A DNA stretch of 64,000 bases, taken from contig NC_135566.1 of the NCBI RefSeq assembly GCF_964340395.1, forward strand, positions 19,102,501 through 19,166,500. Reading direction: 5' to 3'. The notes under the pieces are model-generated. The model was not told the DNA's origin. It saw only the letters and a list, made by a program, of their open reading frames with translations, and ran no database searches. The DNA is from Glandiceps talaboti. Its lineage: Eukaryota; Hemichordata; Enteropneusta; Spengelidae. This document shows, in pieces, positions 37,992-52,774 of the stretch. Within the stretch, counting starts at the first letter, position 1. Every line of letters begins with the position of its first letter. Both the position numbers and the translations under genes were made by a program.

Positions 37992-39500
37992 GTAAGCTAC
38001 TTTTCTGACATGTAACAGTATTAAATTACCCTCATCCAGATACAGTATTATTTTCATCGAGCAGGTGTGTTTATACAAAGCATGGAGGTAGAAGGACTCC
38101 CACCTTCATGCCATGGTATAAAACCATGTTGAAAAGCTAAATAACGTTTAGCTGTTATGGTCTGAATATTACGATTTCTCAGTGTACGTGTAAGCATGGA
38201 ATTACTTCCATGGTGTAAGTTTCTCCAATATTTATGTGTATACGTACGTGTTATGGAATGTGGTTATGTAAAGACAGAGGTCTGAAGAGTCAGGTTATTT
38301 TTTTTTTAAATTGTTTGCTGTGTTTCCAATATTATGTGGTTTTTTCTTTGGTTTTGCAACTATTTATGACTGTCGGTAATAGCGCCTCATGACTCGTGCT
38401 ACCCTAGATCTCAGCCGAGATTTAGTTGGGTAAAATCTCAAACCATTGTGGTCTGGGGTAATGTAGGTGAACGAACACAACAATCGCAAGTGCCAACTTA
38501 AAACAGGTAAAGGTATTTACTTGCATATGCCCTAACCTCTAACAACCCAAACTTGTCAGAAAGAAAACAATAAGTTACTTTCGTTGTGGTAGGAAAGAGA
38601 GGGTTTTTCTTTCTTTTGGTGAAACATCGTTCATGATATCACAAGATTTCCTTCTGTGTTTTCTTTTTCGAAAAGGATTTCAAGAAGTCGAAAATAGCTG
38701 AAAACCATAGTCCGAATCTTGAGTCAAACAGTGGCAAGGAACGTAAGGGAAACTCGCCGAAGTTAACAGTGTCCACTAACGATGTCAGTCTCCCAAATAT
38801 ACGATCTGGAAAGTCTACAAATTCAGAAGATAATCTGAGAGCCATGATATCAGCAGATAATAGGATTCGATATACAACAGCGATGCCATCGGGGTTGCAT
38901 CAGACGTCTGTGTGGCGACGCCGAAGGAAAGTATCATCCCAGGCAGTTGGAACGCCACCGATGCACATACTTATGCATCAGATGTTGGAGAGCTCGTCCA
39001 GGGTAAGAGGACCTCGTCTTCCTCGATTTACATCCAACCTTAATCATTTATCGCGTCAACCGAGAGTTCATCTTTCGGCAACTTCATCCGTGACTAACTG
39101 CTCCGAGGCGCGTGGATTCACCATGCCAACCGGGGGTAGGAAATGCGATGGTGCCGCGATGACTGTGGAAGGGTGCAGAATACCGACCACTTCTTCCAAA
39201 GCAGGAAAGGAGAACAACCTGTCGACTCCAGACAAGAAGATGATACGATCAATTCGACTCGAGGGACAGGAACTGGCTTCGGGGTCGCGGGACCTGATGA
39301 CGTCGGTGATGGAGAATGCTCCACAGTGTACACGGACCAACGACGAGGGTCTAGCAAATGATAGAATTGGGGAGATTAGGTCTCTGCAAAGACGAGCCAG
39401 GAAGTCGAGACAAAGCAATTGTACAGGGACGCCACCAATGCATTTGGTGTTACACGACATATTGGAAAAACATTTACGTGTATCGACCGGAAAACCATAG
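37617..39500 (+). CDS. Unknown basic protein with duplicated GTPPMH motif, two exons
   Basis: No family recognised. Exon 1 (37617-37991) and exon 2 (38676-39500) join in phase 0 to give 399 aa. The donor is GAAG|GTAAGC, the acceptor TCGAAAAG|GATTTC, and the intron 684 bp. Residues about 22-70 form a highly charged predicted helix or coiled coil (EELVREQLKLRDEIRRQEIE and on). The middle is Ser/Arg-rich and probably disordered. Two motif copies lie at residues 206-235 and 365-394: an Arg/Lys cluster, then GTPPMH-x3-H-x2-LE-x3-RV; the second copy ends five residues from the C-terminus. Codons of the two copies differ mostly at silent positions, which suggests selection on the peptide. An in-frame ATG at 37593 would add eight residues, but TTTTATTGCAG just before 37615 looks like a splice acceptor, so a 5' UTR exon may lie upstream. 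A possible ATTAAA poly(A) signal is at 39819. Confidence 0.72.
38080..38111. repeat. CATGGAGGT-arm hairpin in intron of the unknown gene
   Basis: GCATGGAGGT pairs with ACCTTCATGC, nine of ten bases. It lies within the 684-bp intron. A second small one, CATGGAA-TTAC-TTCCATG, is at 38195-38212 in the same intron. Confidence 0.55.
38676..39500 (+). CDS. Unknown GTPPMH-repeat gene, exon 2
   Basis: This exon encodes residues 126-399 with both copies of the GTPPMH motif, and ends at TAG 39498-39500. The acceptor follows a pyrimidine-rich tract (TTTTCTTTTTCG) and the frame matches exon 1 in phase 0. It is the longest non-repetitive open frame in the window (274 codons). Confidence 0.78.
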   Translation, partial: DFKKSKIAENHSPNLESNSGKERKGNSPKLTVSTNDVSLPNIRSGKSTNSEDNLRAMISADNRIRYTTAMPSGLHQTSVWRRRRKVSSQAVGTPPMHILMHQMLESSSRVRGPRLPRFTSNLNHLSRQPRVHLSATSSVTNCSEARGFTMPTGGRKCDGAAMTVEGCRIPTTSSKAGKENNLSTPDKKMIRSIRLEGQELASGSRDLMTSVMENAPQCTRTNDEGLANDRIGEIRSLQRRARKSRQSNCTGTPPMHLVLHDILEKHLRVSTGKP

Positions 39501-42935
<3,435 letters not shown>

Positions 42936-42964
42936 GATAGTCAAATTCTCCACACGACTAAGCT

Positions 42965-43427
42965 AAGCTAGTCTGCTCATGAGAGCGGTACAGCTCGTGT
43001 TACAGCGGGGTACATAACGTTGAAATGACGCGAGTTGCGGATTTACTGTGAAGTTACTGTGAAGTTAATGATGTAACAAGGAGCAGTGTTTAATATTGAG
43101 TGCATCGCATGGTAATGGACAGGTAGGTAGCCAGTGAAGACTAGGGAGACCGGTCTAATGTGATATGTTTTCATTGTACGCGAAATAATCCCAACTGCAG
43201 TATTTTGGGCATGTTGTAGTAGGACAATGTCTTTTCTGACCGTCCATACAAAAAGGGCGTTGCGATGATCATGTTTTGATGATACGGTAGCAGAGACAAG
43301 GTCTTTTTTGACAAACTTCCTTTGAAATACTGGTGTATGCCACCAATAGGCTATTTTGAAAATTAATTGATTTGTACGGCGTGGAGTAATATATACAAAT
43401 CTGATGTAGCAAAAACGGCTCAATTCC
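42965..43427 (-). mobile_element. Decayed CR1/L2-like LINE, reverse-transcriptase tail
   Basis: The minus-strand reading matches the conserved end of CR1/L2-type non-LTR reverse transcriptases. SRFCYIR-VYITPRR fits the 'FYHIRNI-RIRR' segment, LVSATVSSKHDHRNALF fits 'LVHAFVTSKLDYCNALL', LLQHAQNTAVGIISRT fits 'RLQ-VQNAAARLITGT', and YHIRPVSL fits 'DHITPVL'. The next conserved stretch, LHWLP, is in the adjacent frame, which shows a frameshift. After NTAPCYI a further displaced piece, YVPRCNT, fits the 'VPRCNTSTYG' motif near 43005. The catalytic palm is absent. This is an old 5'-truncated, broken copy. It stops close to a (GA)n array. Confidence 0.72.
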
Positions 43428-44246
43428 TTTATCTTCATAGTTTGGTGTTAAATTGTCGTTCTTGGAAGAAGTGCTTCCTTAGATTACAACGGCCACATCT
43501 ACGGTACATCAAATGTCGCGTGAGAGAGCGTCTCTTGTTCAAGAAAACATCCGCTGTATGATGAAAGTCAGCGGAACCTCGGTGAAACTAATCACATATA
43601 ACTTAAGAAACCAAAGATTTCATTTTCAATGCGCATGTGCACGTAACAATTCTAGAAAATTCGAGTCGAGAATCTGAAAGTTCACAGTTGGGTCAACGTA
43701 TAATATTGCTTACGGCTAAATCGTAATGATCGTTTAGAAGAAAAAAAAACAGGTCGGGTAAGACTACACGTACGTACCTCTGGTCTTTTTCAACAAATGC
43801 TCGCTGATGAGTAGCAAAGAGTGAGCTGTCGGTAGTGTCTCTAAACTTTCAACTACTTTTGTTCACTGATTCACAAACAACTTTAGGGTTACTTGGAGTT
43901 CGTTAATTAAGATGCGTTACGGTTTGCATACACTCGGAGCATACCATGACAATATCAACTGGGGTCGTAGTTGTGTTTAAGTAAACCCGAAGTAAGAACC
44001 CCTGGCTGTACATCAACGCCTTTAGTATTGAGTCCATCTTTCACGCCAATTGGTATAGACAAGGGGTTTCTGTACTTTAGCAACATTCTATAAAAGTCTG
44101 TTGTACCGTTTCAACCAGGGCACGATTTTTCCAAAAAGTGTTCTTTCTCTATTAATAACCACATGTTAGGCACTGTGCAATATTTTACAATCTTAATAAA
44201 ACACGCGCACATGTGTGCACGCAGGAGCGCGCACATCCCGCATGAG

Positions 44247-44368
44247 CATACATACATACATACATACATACATACATACATACATACATACATACGTACA
44301 TACGTACATACGTACATACGCACATACGCACATACATACATACATACATACATACATACATACATACT
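44247..44368. repeat. (CATA)n array with CGTA units
   Basis: 122 bp, with a central block of ACGTAC and ACGCAC variants at about 44294-44332. Confidence 0.97.
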
Positions 44369-45042
44369 ACAACAGTTTTCTCACAAATAAAGATAATTCG
44401 GAGGGGATTGAAATTGAACAGAACGGGATATATTACAAGTTATTGACACTAGTCAAGTTGTCGTTCAGTTATAAACTAGTCGGATCATTCATGTTCGACG
44501 AGAAAAGATGGGGAATATCCGGTGAACATAAGTTTCTTCAAAAGTTGATCTCATTAAACCTTTTAATCAGCATGCAACACTTATACAAGAAGTAACCAAC
44601 ACTATTCAATTATTTTTCGAAAGATTTTTTTTATTATAAAATTATTTGGTAAATGCAATATTTACATAATGGATATCAGTTAATCAACCAGTGAGCAAGT
44701 TAATTGAATTTTATTCAATTAAACTAACAGAGGTGAAAAAACTTAAATTTAACTCGTCAAATAAATAAAAATCGGCAAAGCACTTTATGTTAAAGTATAT
44801 AATACAAACACTTATCAAGCTGGTGTTATATCACCTTTGACCCTTGACAATAAATATTTCAGTTAACAGCGTCCTTCACTGTTTTAAGATAGAGCCTGTT
44901 CAACAGAGCTTTGAAAGATACAGTAGGAAAAAAAGTGCAAAGTGTACTGTGTACATCAACTCTCTAAGTTTTAAAAGTTTTATACAAATGATATCATGAG
45001 CACCGTTTAACGGCAGTTTTTGGGAGTCAATCCCAGTTTTTG

Positions 45043-45140
<98 letters not shown>

Positions 45141-46091
45141 ACAACGTGCAAAAATAGAATGAATATTCGAAATAAATAAACTAATTGAAACGTTCAATGG
45201 AAATAATATTACAACTAGTGTTGACATTGATGTTGCTACCAACAAAATAAAAGTCAGTCTTACAAAAGTCTTACAAAAATATATATATAATTATTGTGAA
45301 TGTACAAGTATTTGGTACATTCAAGCGTATATTTGGAATGTTAATGAAGTCTTTTAAAGCATATTGTACTCTTTAGGCGTGAAAGTCGGACTTTTTTGTA
45401 GCGGTGTCATGGTGTTTGGCAGACAAAAAAGGTATTTTGTCCCCACCCCTTCACTTGCATACAAATTTCGCTCGCCCATGACGAAAGCAAAAGGGGGTCA
45501 TTTCAGTTTGGTTTGCGTTATTCTACACGCTGTTACAAGTGAAGGGATGTGAAACAAAGAACCCTTTTCAGAAAATAACAAAGTTGCATTGTTCTTCAAA
45601 AGCTCTTGCACTCAACTTGTCATACGTTATGCTTTTTTTACTTCTTTTGTAACATTGTTTTTAAAAATTTCACTTAAGTTTGTCATTTTTTTCTCGTGTG
45701 AAATGTATTTGACAATGGTTGCCACAAAGAGATATTGACTTGGTCCACCTTGCGGCAACAGACTAGCCAAGTATCTCAAACAAACCAATAGGTCTGAGGT
45801 AGATTTTTGTGAAGTATCCTCATCAAAAAACGTAGATTTTCTTCTAACAATCAGTCTTTCCTTTGACGCCTAACGACACCAAGATAGTAAATGTTTGAAG
45901 GTGGGACAGACATTTCTGTTTAAAAAAGTAAGGTGAGTTTCATCTCATGAAAACGCACTAGGAAGTCCTTATAGTTCTTTTCAAACGCCCTCTAAGGTAC
46001 TGTTCATCCCTTAGAATTGAGGACAGAATAATGTCAATTTCATGTTCAGAACAAAGTGTCATTTTCATGATGTGTATTTCAGCTTACACAT
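44369..46091. repeat. Non-coding with (CT)n array at 45050-45135
   Basis: The only clear structure downstream of the SDR gene is an 86-bp CT run at about 45050-45135. No gene is seen. Confidence 0.6.
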
Positions 46092-46423
46092 TTACATGGC
46101 CCATTCCCTTGATTGCCTGTCAAGTTGTCTCATCAAATTGATGTTGTCAACGAAAGATCGCCGCCTTGTGAAACCAACCATCCTCTCGCTCTCCTCCCAC
46201 AGTCGCTTAGCAACAACATCATCTTTGGCAAAGGGGAGTACCCATCTTGGTTTGCATCCTTTGAAGTACTTTCCGCTGTGTTTTTCTAGATTTGGAGCTA
46301 GGGCACAGTGAAGTGGGGTGTGGATTCCTTCCTGGACGGGCTTAAAGAACAACAGCGTCACCAGGGGAGCGATTGTACGGAGCCAGCCATACCAATTACG
46401 CTTAAGGTCAGAATCGATAATAC
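46092..46423 (-). CDS. SDR gene exon 4 (C-terminal substrate region, stop)
   Basis: The acceptor is TACACAG|GTATTATCG. The exon encodes the last 109 residues, including [17 protein letters not shown] and [17 protein letters not shown], and ends with TAA at 46094-46092. Intron 3 (46424-46721) is 298 bp. I see no AATAAA within several hundred bases downstream on this strand, so the 3' end is not located. Confidence 0.92.
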
Positions 46424-49400
46424 CTGTGTACCAACAGACAGAGATATGATGTAAGTTAGTGGCATGTTTAAATGTATAGTAATGATATCGCTTAACATTA
46501 CAAGTGAATCCAAAGTTTATGCATTTTCATGGCCACCCAAATAAAGAAACGTAATCTGATGAACTTCTGTAGACCCCCTTCCCCCAGTCGACTGCACTCT
46601 TCCAATGACTTATATTTCATCTATTTTAACCACACATTTCACCCTCTTAGAATTCGAAACAGGCAATGATTTTGCCTCAATAGTAGGAATTGAAAGTGAT
46701 TTTTTAGCCAAACATGCTTACCTGGATGTAGAGAAAATGTCGAAACACCAGTTCCTTTCAACACCTTAGCCAGCTGGTGAGTGAAGAGAATGTTGCAAAG
46801 TTTTGAATTACTGTATGCCTTAGTTCTGTCCGTGTTAGCACCCAAGTTATTGAGATTTATCTTCCCAAACATGTACATATCGGAGGAGATGTTGATCACT
46901 CGGCTTGAACCGTTTTCCTTGAGCTTATCCATCAGAAGATTAGTCAGTAAGAAATGTCCGAGGTAGTTACTGCTGAAGACGATGTCGTAACCATCTTCGG
47001 TAAGCTCGTGGTCTTTAAGTAAACCTTTAAATAAGGAAAGAGAAGAGTGGATAAGATTAATTATCTAAAACGTGAAAGGATACTATAAACTAAAGACTGG
47101 GTGTGGTCTTGTATACTTGATTCCTCTTATTCATCTACTTTCTTATCTACTGACACGTGATATATAACTACCCCCCTTTGGATGATAAATTACCCATTCT
47201 AAAAACTTTTCACCGTGCTGGAATTTGAAAGGAGGCTAGTTAGGCAGGCCTTTGAATGGTACTTTGAAGTCCATAGTTAGTCTCAAAAGTGTGTATCTTC
47301 ACTTGAAGTAATAATGTCAAGGTACTCACCAGCATTATTGATCAAGATGTCGAGTCTCTCTTCGCTGTTGCAGAACTCCTGAGCGAAATATCTCACGCTC
47401 TGCAGACTGGCTAGGTCACAATGCATACACAAGACATCATCATTACCAGTCTCCGCGGTGATTTCATCAGCGACGATTGCTCCCTTCTCTTTGTTGCGGC
47501 AAGCCAGAATGACCCTTGCGCCCCGCCTCGCAAGTTCGAAAGCTGTTTGCTTACCGATACCAGAATTGGCACCTATAGAATCAAAAAGAGAAACGAGACT
47601 GGTTAGATTTTGTGATACCAAAATATTGGACGTAGTAATTTCTTAAACATCCGGGTAACCATCACCTAATATAGTTTGTCGAGTAAAAGACGTAATAAAT
47701 TTGCATATATCACATTTTACCGTCTTCGTTTTTATGATAAATACTCATCGAAGGTAGACTGTTCTTTAGAAGTTCACGCTGGCCTATATTTTGGGGGTTT
47801 GATCTTCATTCTTTGACAAACCATGTTTTATTTTTTTCGCTAGTCGTAAAATTCGACCTTCAACTTATCAAACGATTCTGCACTTTTTGGGGGTCACCTG
47901 ACTACAACGTGTGACTTGTAAGACCGGTCGATGTCAAACTGGGTCTTTTTCATTCGATGGTTGCATATGTGCCTACCCGGCTTTCATCTCTCTCCCGACG
48001 TTTGCTTTCATCCACATGGAAACCCTGGACAATTGAAGAAGCAACGGAAGTGAATTGCCTTATTGATTGAATTGACGGCGGGCAACTTTAGAGGGCAGCT
48101 CCGAACAGCTGGCTTGCCGGTCTACTGACAGTTTCCCCCTTGGGGTAAGCAGTGTTTCTGGGTCAGGTGACGCACAAGAGTCAAGCTTGACGTCATCAAC
48201 TTCATCTACATGATAAGATGTTCACGGATGAGGAACTTTTCCTTTGTTGCTAGGTTGTACGTCTATACACCTTCTGTGTTCCCTATTCTCCGCAAACTTC
48301 TCCTAAATAGCGCTGCCGGAATGAGTATCTCTAATAAGGCATAATAACTCGCCTACCATTAAATAATCTGGAGACATCTCATCAACATGAATGAAGGTAA
48401 TGAATATAGGCTGCCGAAATTTCGCGCCCTTTTGATCTGAAAAGATGTAGGGCACGCTGGAATAAACCAAGTAAATCAGCCAATCAGGAAGGGTTTCGTA
48501 TTTCAACAAAACGTCAAGAATTTAATATTTGACTGCAGTAATCTATTTGCATGGGCTTTTGTGTTTTGTCACTTCAACCAAGTCAATATATTTTCAAAGG
48601 ATAAGATCTTTCATAGGGTGCGAATAAACAGATGCAAAATTTAGAACACCGTAACGTCAGTTGTCAGAACACTTTCGTTTTTCTTAAGAGGCTATCGAGT
48701 TTTTCAAGTACATTATCCTTAGTGAGTGTAGTGTAATCCTGGCTGTAAAATTATCGTTGTTTAATTACTTCCCTTTCAGCTAAAAGAGCACACGTGCGAG
48801 ATCTCATTCTCGATGACGGAGGAGTTTCAATTGAATATTTCATTCAATGTGAGCACAGATATTGTATTTGAATGATTTCTTCCCAACGTCTTATCCTGTT
48901 GATTTGGGCTCTTCAAAGCGTGTGTTTTTATCTCGCTTCCAAAATTTGCAGGTGTGCACCACTAATAGCGTGATACTCGGGCTTGCTGCAATATCATCAT
49001 TGACATAAGCGTATGAAACATGACCACTCCATGGGCTTTTTTTTTAAATTTTTCTTAAACGAGGTCTACTTTCACATTTTTTTCTTCCAACGTTTAATTG
49101 ACCGATTTTTGAACAAGGTTGCCCTGTATTTTCGCGAAAGTCGGTGCATAAAGATGCAAGAATGTCCGATAATGGTAAGATTATCTACGCAAAATTTCTG
49201 TCGGGCGGGATGATATGTGTTTGTTTGTTTGTTTGTTTTCATCTATCATATCATCTTGACTGCTACGGCCTTGAATTCTACAGGTTGAACCTTATAATGT
49301 CTTTATAAATATAAGTAAGCCTTCAGATGGACCTTGGCGGGCAATCACGTGACACATTTGGACTCCTTTCAAAGGCGTGTTCTTGACACGGTGAGTATGA

Positions 49401-51264
49401 AAGATAAGGTGCTAGATGCTTGCATCGAAGACGAAAAAATAACATGGTGAAAGATTTTGTTTTGTCTTGCACGGTTACCATCAATTCTATCAGCACAATC
49501 GATGAATATACCTATACCAACTGAAAGGACGCATTCTTTATATTCCTTAATTGTGCAGAAGTCATTCTGGTCGCCATGGCAACAGATGGTGATAACCAAA
49601 AGTCGAACAAGTAGTGATGCTGGAATGAGTAACTCCGAAGTAAAGTATTCTGATCATGTTCATCTAGTACGCCGCTGATTGCACAGCTTTCTGACTCTAC
49701 ACTGGGTAAGCTTATTCTCTTCCGAGTCTTCGTATGAATCAAAAGCCCCAAGGATAATTTGTTTGTGTGGAGCTCCACTTTGAAAGAGCTCTTAGTTGAG
49801 CTCGGACCCTGGGAGTTTTCACGGTATTGAACAAGTTTTGTTCACTGGCCTACACGAAGGACTGTCCTGCCTACAGAGTTATGTAACACCCCATCCAGTG
49901 GCCGGTTTAAGGCCAAAAAAACATGCTCTCTGCCTTGGAAACCTTCGTTTAAGCATTTAAAAATCACCTTGCTTTATTGAAAAAAAAGTGCCCATCATAA
50001 TAAAGTCGACCCCTTCTCCAGTAACAGGTAACCTTCGATCGAAATGAAATAGCAACCCTATATGAATGAGTTGCAAGCAAACACACCGGTTGCCAGGGAC
50101 TCAAGTTTTGTTCAACATGTCCAGTACCCACAAGTTTAGACAATAGACTAATGAGAAATTGGCCAGGTAATGCTGAAATAGCCATTGTCTACTATTGGAC
50201 CCCAGTCCCTGGGCCAGACATTTAGCTCGACGCGTGACGACGGAGAAATACTGACGACCATGAAAAGTGCCAACGTGATATTTTATTTGCAAAATTTTGC
50301 GCGCTACTGAAGTGCAACTCTTTCCAACTTTTGCTAATATGGTCTCCAGCTACAGCCAAATCTAACCGTGTTTAATACCAGCGGTTTCTCGTATGGTATC
50401 AATATTCCTGAAAAAAAAATATTTTCCGGAACGGATTGTATGCAGCACGTTTGCACTGCCTAGGCTGCAAATACGGATGCGGTCAACTTCCTTGTAAATA
50501 TATTTGGTTTGGAAGTGTTACCGCAACCAACTGTTTGCCACGCTGGTGATGGGAATCTCAACAACAACGCGAAGCTATAACGTAGATAACTGTTTACAAT
50601 TTCCCAGCTAACTCTCTCATTATACTATCACATCGTGGGTAACAATCCATAACTTTTGAAAACTGTACGTAGCAGTAATTTTCGGCAGTGCACAAAGTGT
50701 ATGAAGAATAGAGCACCCACTGCACACGTCATGGTAAAGCGAGGATTTGCACGGCAGTGATGGAAAACACATTTACACGGGAACTAAATTAATACTGGTA
50801 GCACACGAACACGACACCAAGGACCCCATATGCAGGAGTTGAAGAGCGCTACTGCATGGTTTTGCTGCCTGTGCATCGTTCACGAAACGCCAATTTGAAC
50901 GGATGTCAATCTCCAACAGTCAAGTTCCTAAAATGATGTCTCTTAAACATTTTGTCGTGGCAACGAAGGTTTTTTTCACTTAAATTTCCCATACATAAAT
51001 TTCATTCTGCACGCTACCAGCCTGTTGCGCAACTCTTAAGTATCGTGGTCTACAGCATGATCGAGCCATCGATTGAATTCCACCAGCGTTGGTAAAATAT
51101 ATAAATGACTTGAAGAAATAAAATAAAATCTTACCTGTTATGATGACAGTTTTGCCATCTAGTCTTGCCGGACAGACGCACTTGTCAGACATCTTGGCGA
51201 AATAGTAATAGACTGCGAAGCATGTGGCTACGATAGCCGTTAGAAGGATCGCGTACAGTACCAT
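46092..51264 (-). CDS. Retinol dehydrogenase 11/12/13/14-like SDR, four exons
   Basis: Classical short-chain dehydrogenase/reductase of the RDH11-14 group; members are membrane-bound, NADP(H)-preferring enzymes interconverting retinal and retinol or reducing lipid aldehydes. Joined exons 51264-51135, 47572-47330, 47024-46722 and 46423-46092 give 335 aa, a normal length for the family. Residues 2-22 are hydrophobic (N-terminal membrane anchor). T43-G50 is the TGxxxGIG dinucleotide loop, ARVILACRN follows beta-2, and NNAG is at 122-125. N144 is in NYLGHFLLT, the active-site serine is S171 or S172 in INISSD, and Y195/K199 form YxxxK. HPG is at 224-226. The C-terminal half keeps the RDH pattern [20 protein letters not shown], then A-RLWEES. 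All key residues are present, so it should be active. All three introns are GT-AG and split a glycine codon after its first base. The substrate cannot be read from sequence. Confidence 0.92.
46722..47024 (-). CDS. SDR gene exon 3 (active site Ser/Tyr/Lys)
   Basis: The acceptor is TTTAAAG|GTTTAC and the donor CCAG|GTAAGC. The exon is 303 bp, phase 1 at both ends. It encodes [28 protein letters not shown] and TFSLHP, i.e. the whole catalytic Asn-Ser-Tyr-Lys set. Intron 2 (47025-47329) is 305 bp. Confidence 0.93.
47330..47572 (-). CDS. SDR gene exon 2 (Rossmann core to NNAG)
   Basis: The acceptor is TCTATAG|GTGCC and the donor GCTG|GTGAGT. The exon is 243 bp, phase 1 at both ends, and encodes [20 protein letters not shown] through DILINNA. 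Intron 1, between this exon and exon 1, is 3562 bp (47573-51134). Confidence 0.93.
49570..49583. promoter_or_regulatory. X-box-like (RFX) palindrome in SDR intron 1
   Basis: GTCGCCATGGCAAC matches the RFX X-box palindrome GTTGCCATGGCAAC at 13 of 14 positions. It lies in the 3.6-kb first intron, so a promoter role is uncertain. Confidence 0.3.
51135..51264 (-). CDS. SDR gene exon 1 (start, membrane anchor, TG of cofactor loop)
   Basis: This exon encodes residues 1-43 plus one base of codon 44. ATG is at 51264-51262 and is followed by a hydrophobic anchor and the segment [14 protein letters not shown]. The splice donor reads ACAG|GTAAGA. The ATG lies 72 bp from the TATA box, which supports this start. 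Confidence 0.9.
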
Positions 51265-51335
51265 TCTGTTGCATTAAGTAGAACACTTTCAGTGAGTGGT
51301 CAGACGTGTAATGAGACTGTGTTAGTCCTCTGTGG

Positions 51336-51397
51336 TTTATATACACTTGTGACTCATCTCATTATAATCCAACCATTCAGCGAAGTCGGTGACGTCA
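51336..51397 (-). promoter_or_regulatory. SDR core promoter: TATA box, AP-1-type site, CRE palindrome
   Basis: Read on the minus strand toward the gene: TGACGTCA at 51390-51397 (perfect CRE/ATF palindrome), TGAGTCA at 51350-51356 (AP-1/bZIP site) and TATATAAA at 51336-51343. The TATA box is 72 bp from the ATG, so initiation about 30 bp downstream would leave a 5' leader of roughly 40 nt. The motifs are seen directly; their use and the implied bZIP-responsive expression are inferred. Confidence 0.6.
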
Positions 51398-52717
51398 GCT
51401 CATCAAGAATCCCCATTGACGGCGATCTGGTGACACGCTCTCTGTGTGTTGACGCAATCCATTTCACAGTACTCTCGATCGTACACGCTCGCTGTTTTCT
51501 CGGAACTTATCGGCCAAAATAGGTAACTAATAAACTGAGAGTAAAGCCAAGTATAGAAAAACACTCGACTCCCAACTGATAGTACGACTGTTAAGGTCAC
51601 ATTTATGTTTCCATGGTGATACCACTGAACTCCACCATTGATGACTGGGCCTGTTGGGATATTCTCGTATCATCTTGGTGACCCACTTCCGGATCACTCC
51701 CCATTATCCACGATTCACCGTTCGTCACGCTAATCATCACATAGTTCCATATTACTATTACTACAACATATACGGATCATCAGTTAATCACGGAACAAGT
51801 TTTTGTCTTAAGGCTTATCTTCTACGGTGGTCTGCCCACGTGTCTGCATGGTGTCGGCGACGGAAGAAATTCTTCCGGATGTGAACCCTTGTCTCGAACG
51901 ATACCGCTCAATGAATGGACCAATAAAGGAAAGGGCATTAAAAATTAACATAGCAATGAAATATTACAAACCAACTTTCCCACAAGACAATTGCATTTAC
52001 ACTAGACGGACGCCATTATCTTCCGTCGACTTTTGTGACAGGCGTTCCCCGGGTTTCAAAGTCCACTGAGTCCGATGAAAAAAAAAATTTGAATCGATAC
52101 CGTAACTAATTCGTCCCCGGTGAATATTAGCCCACCTACATTGCCTTGACACGGAGATTCTTTGCATTTTATTTTCATTTAAAAGAAATCGAAAAGGAAA
52201 TAGCAAAGTAAAATATCAACAAAGCTAGGAGACAACCTGTCCGTTTCCATCATTAATATTGAAATGGAGGAACGTTTTTTTCAGAAGTCAGCCAGCGCCC
52301 AGACGTACCTACATCTACTGTCGGATGTGATGGAATTTACCATGAATTCACCAACAGTTTTTACCGATGGACCTACATGTGTGACAGAATGTGGCAACTC
52401 TAATTTCACATCAGTTGCGGTAATCATTTTAACAGCAAACTTTTTATCATTATTCAGAGTAATTGCGATGTAATTCTAATGTACGGTTATAAATTTAAAA
52501 AAAATACATGGCGTAGAATTACAAAATAATTATTAAAAAGGTTTTATGAAGAATGTTAGATTTTAAAGTATTGGCGCTGAATTGGACAGAGCAGTTTTCA
52601 ACGTTCGGTTCTGTGCCACTATCGTCAACTTCTATAGTACAAGCGTTCAAACAAACAAACAAACAAACAAACAAACAAACAACCAACCAACCACGCACAC
52701 GCAGGCACGCGCGCGAA

Positions 52718-52774
<57 letters not shown>

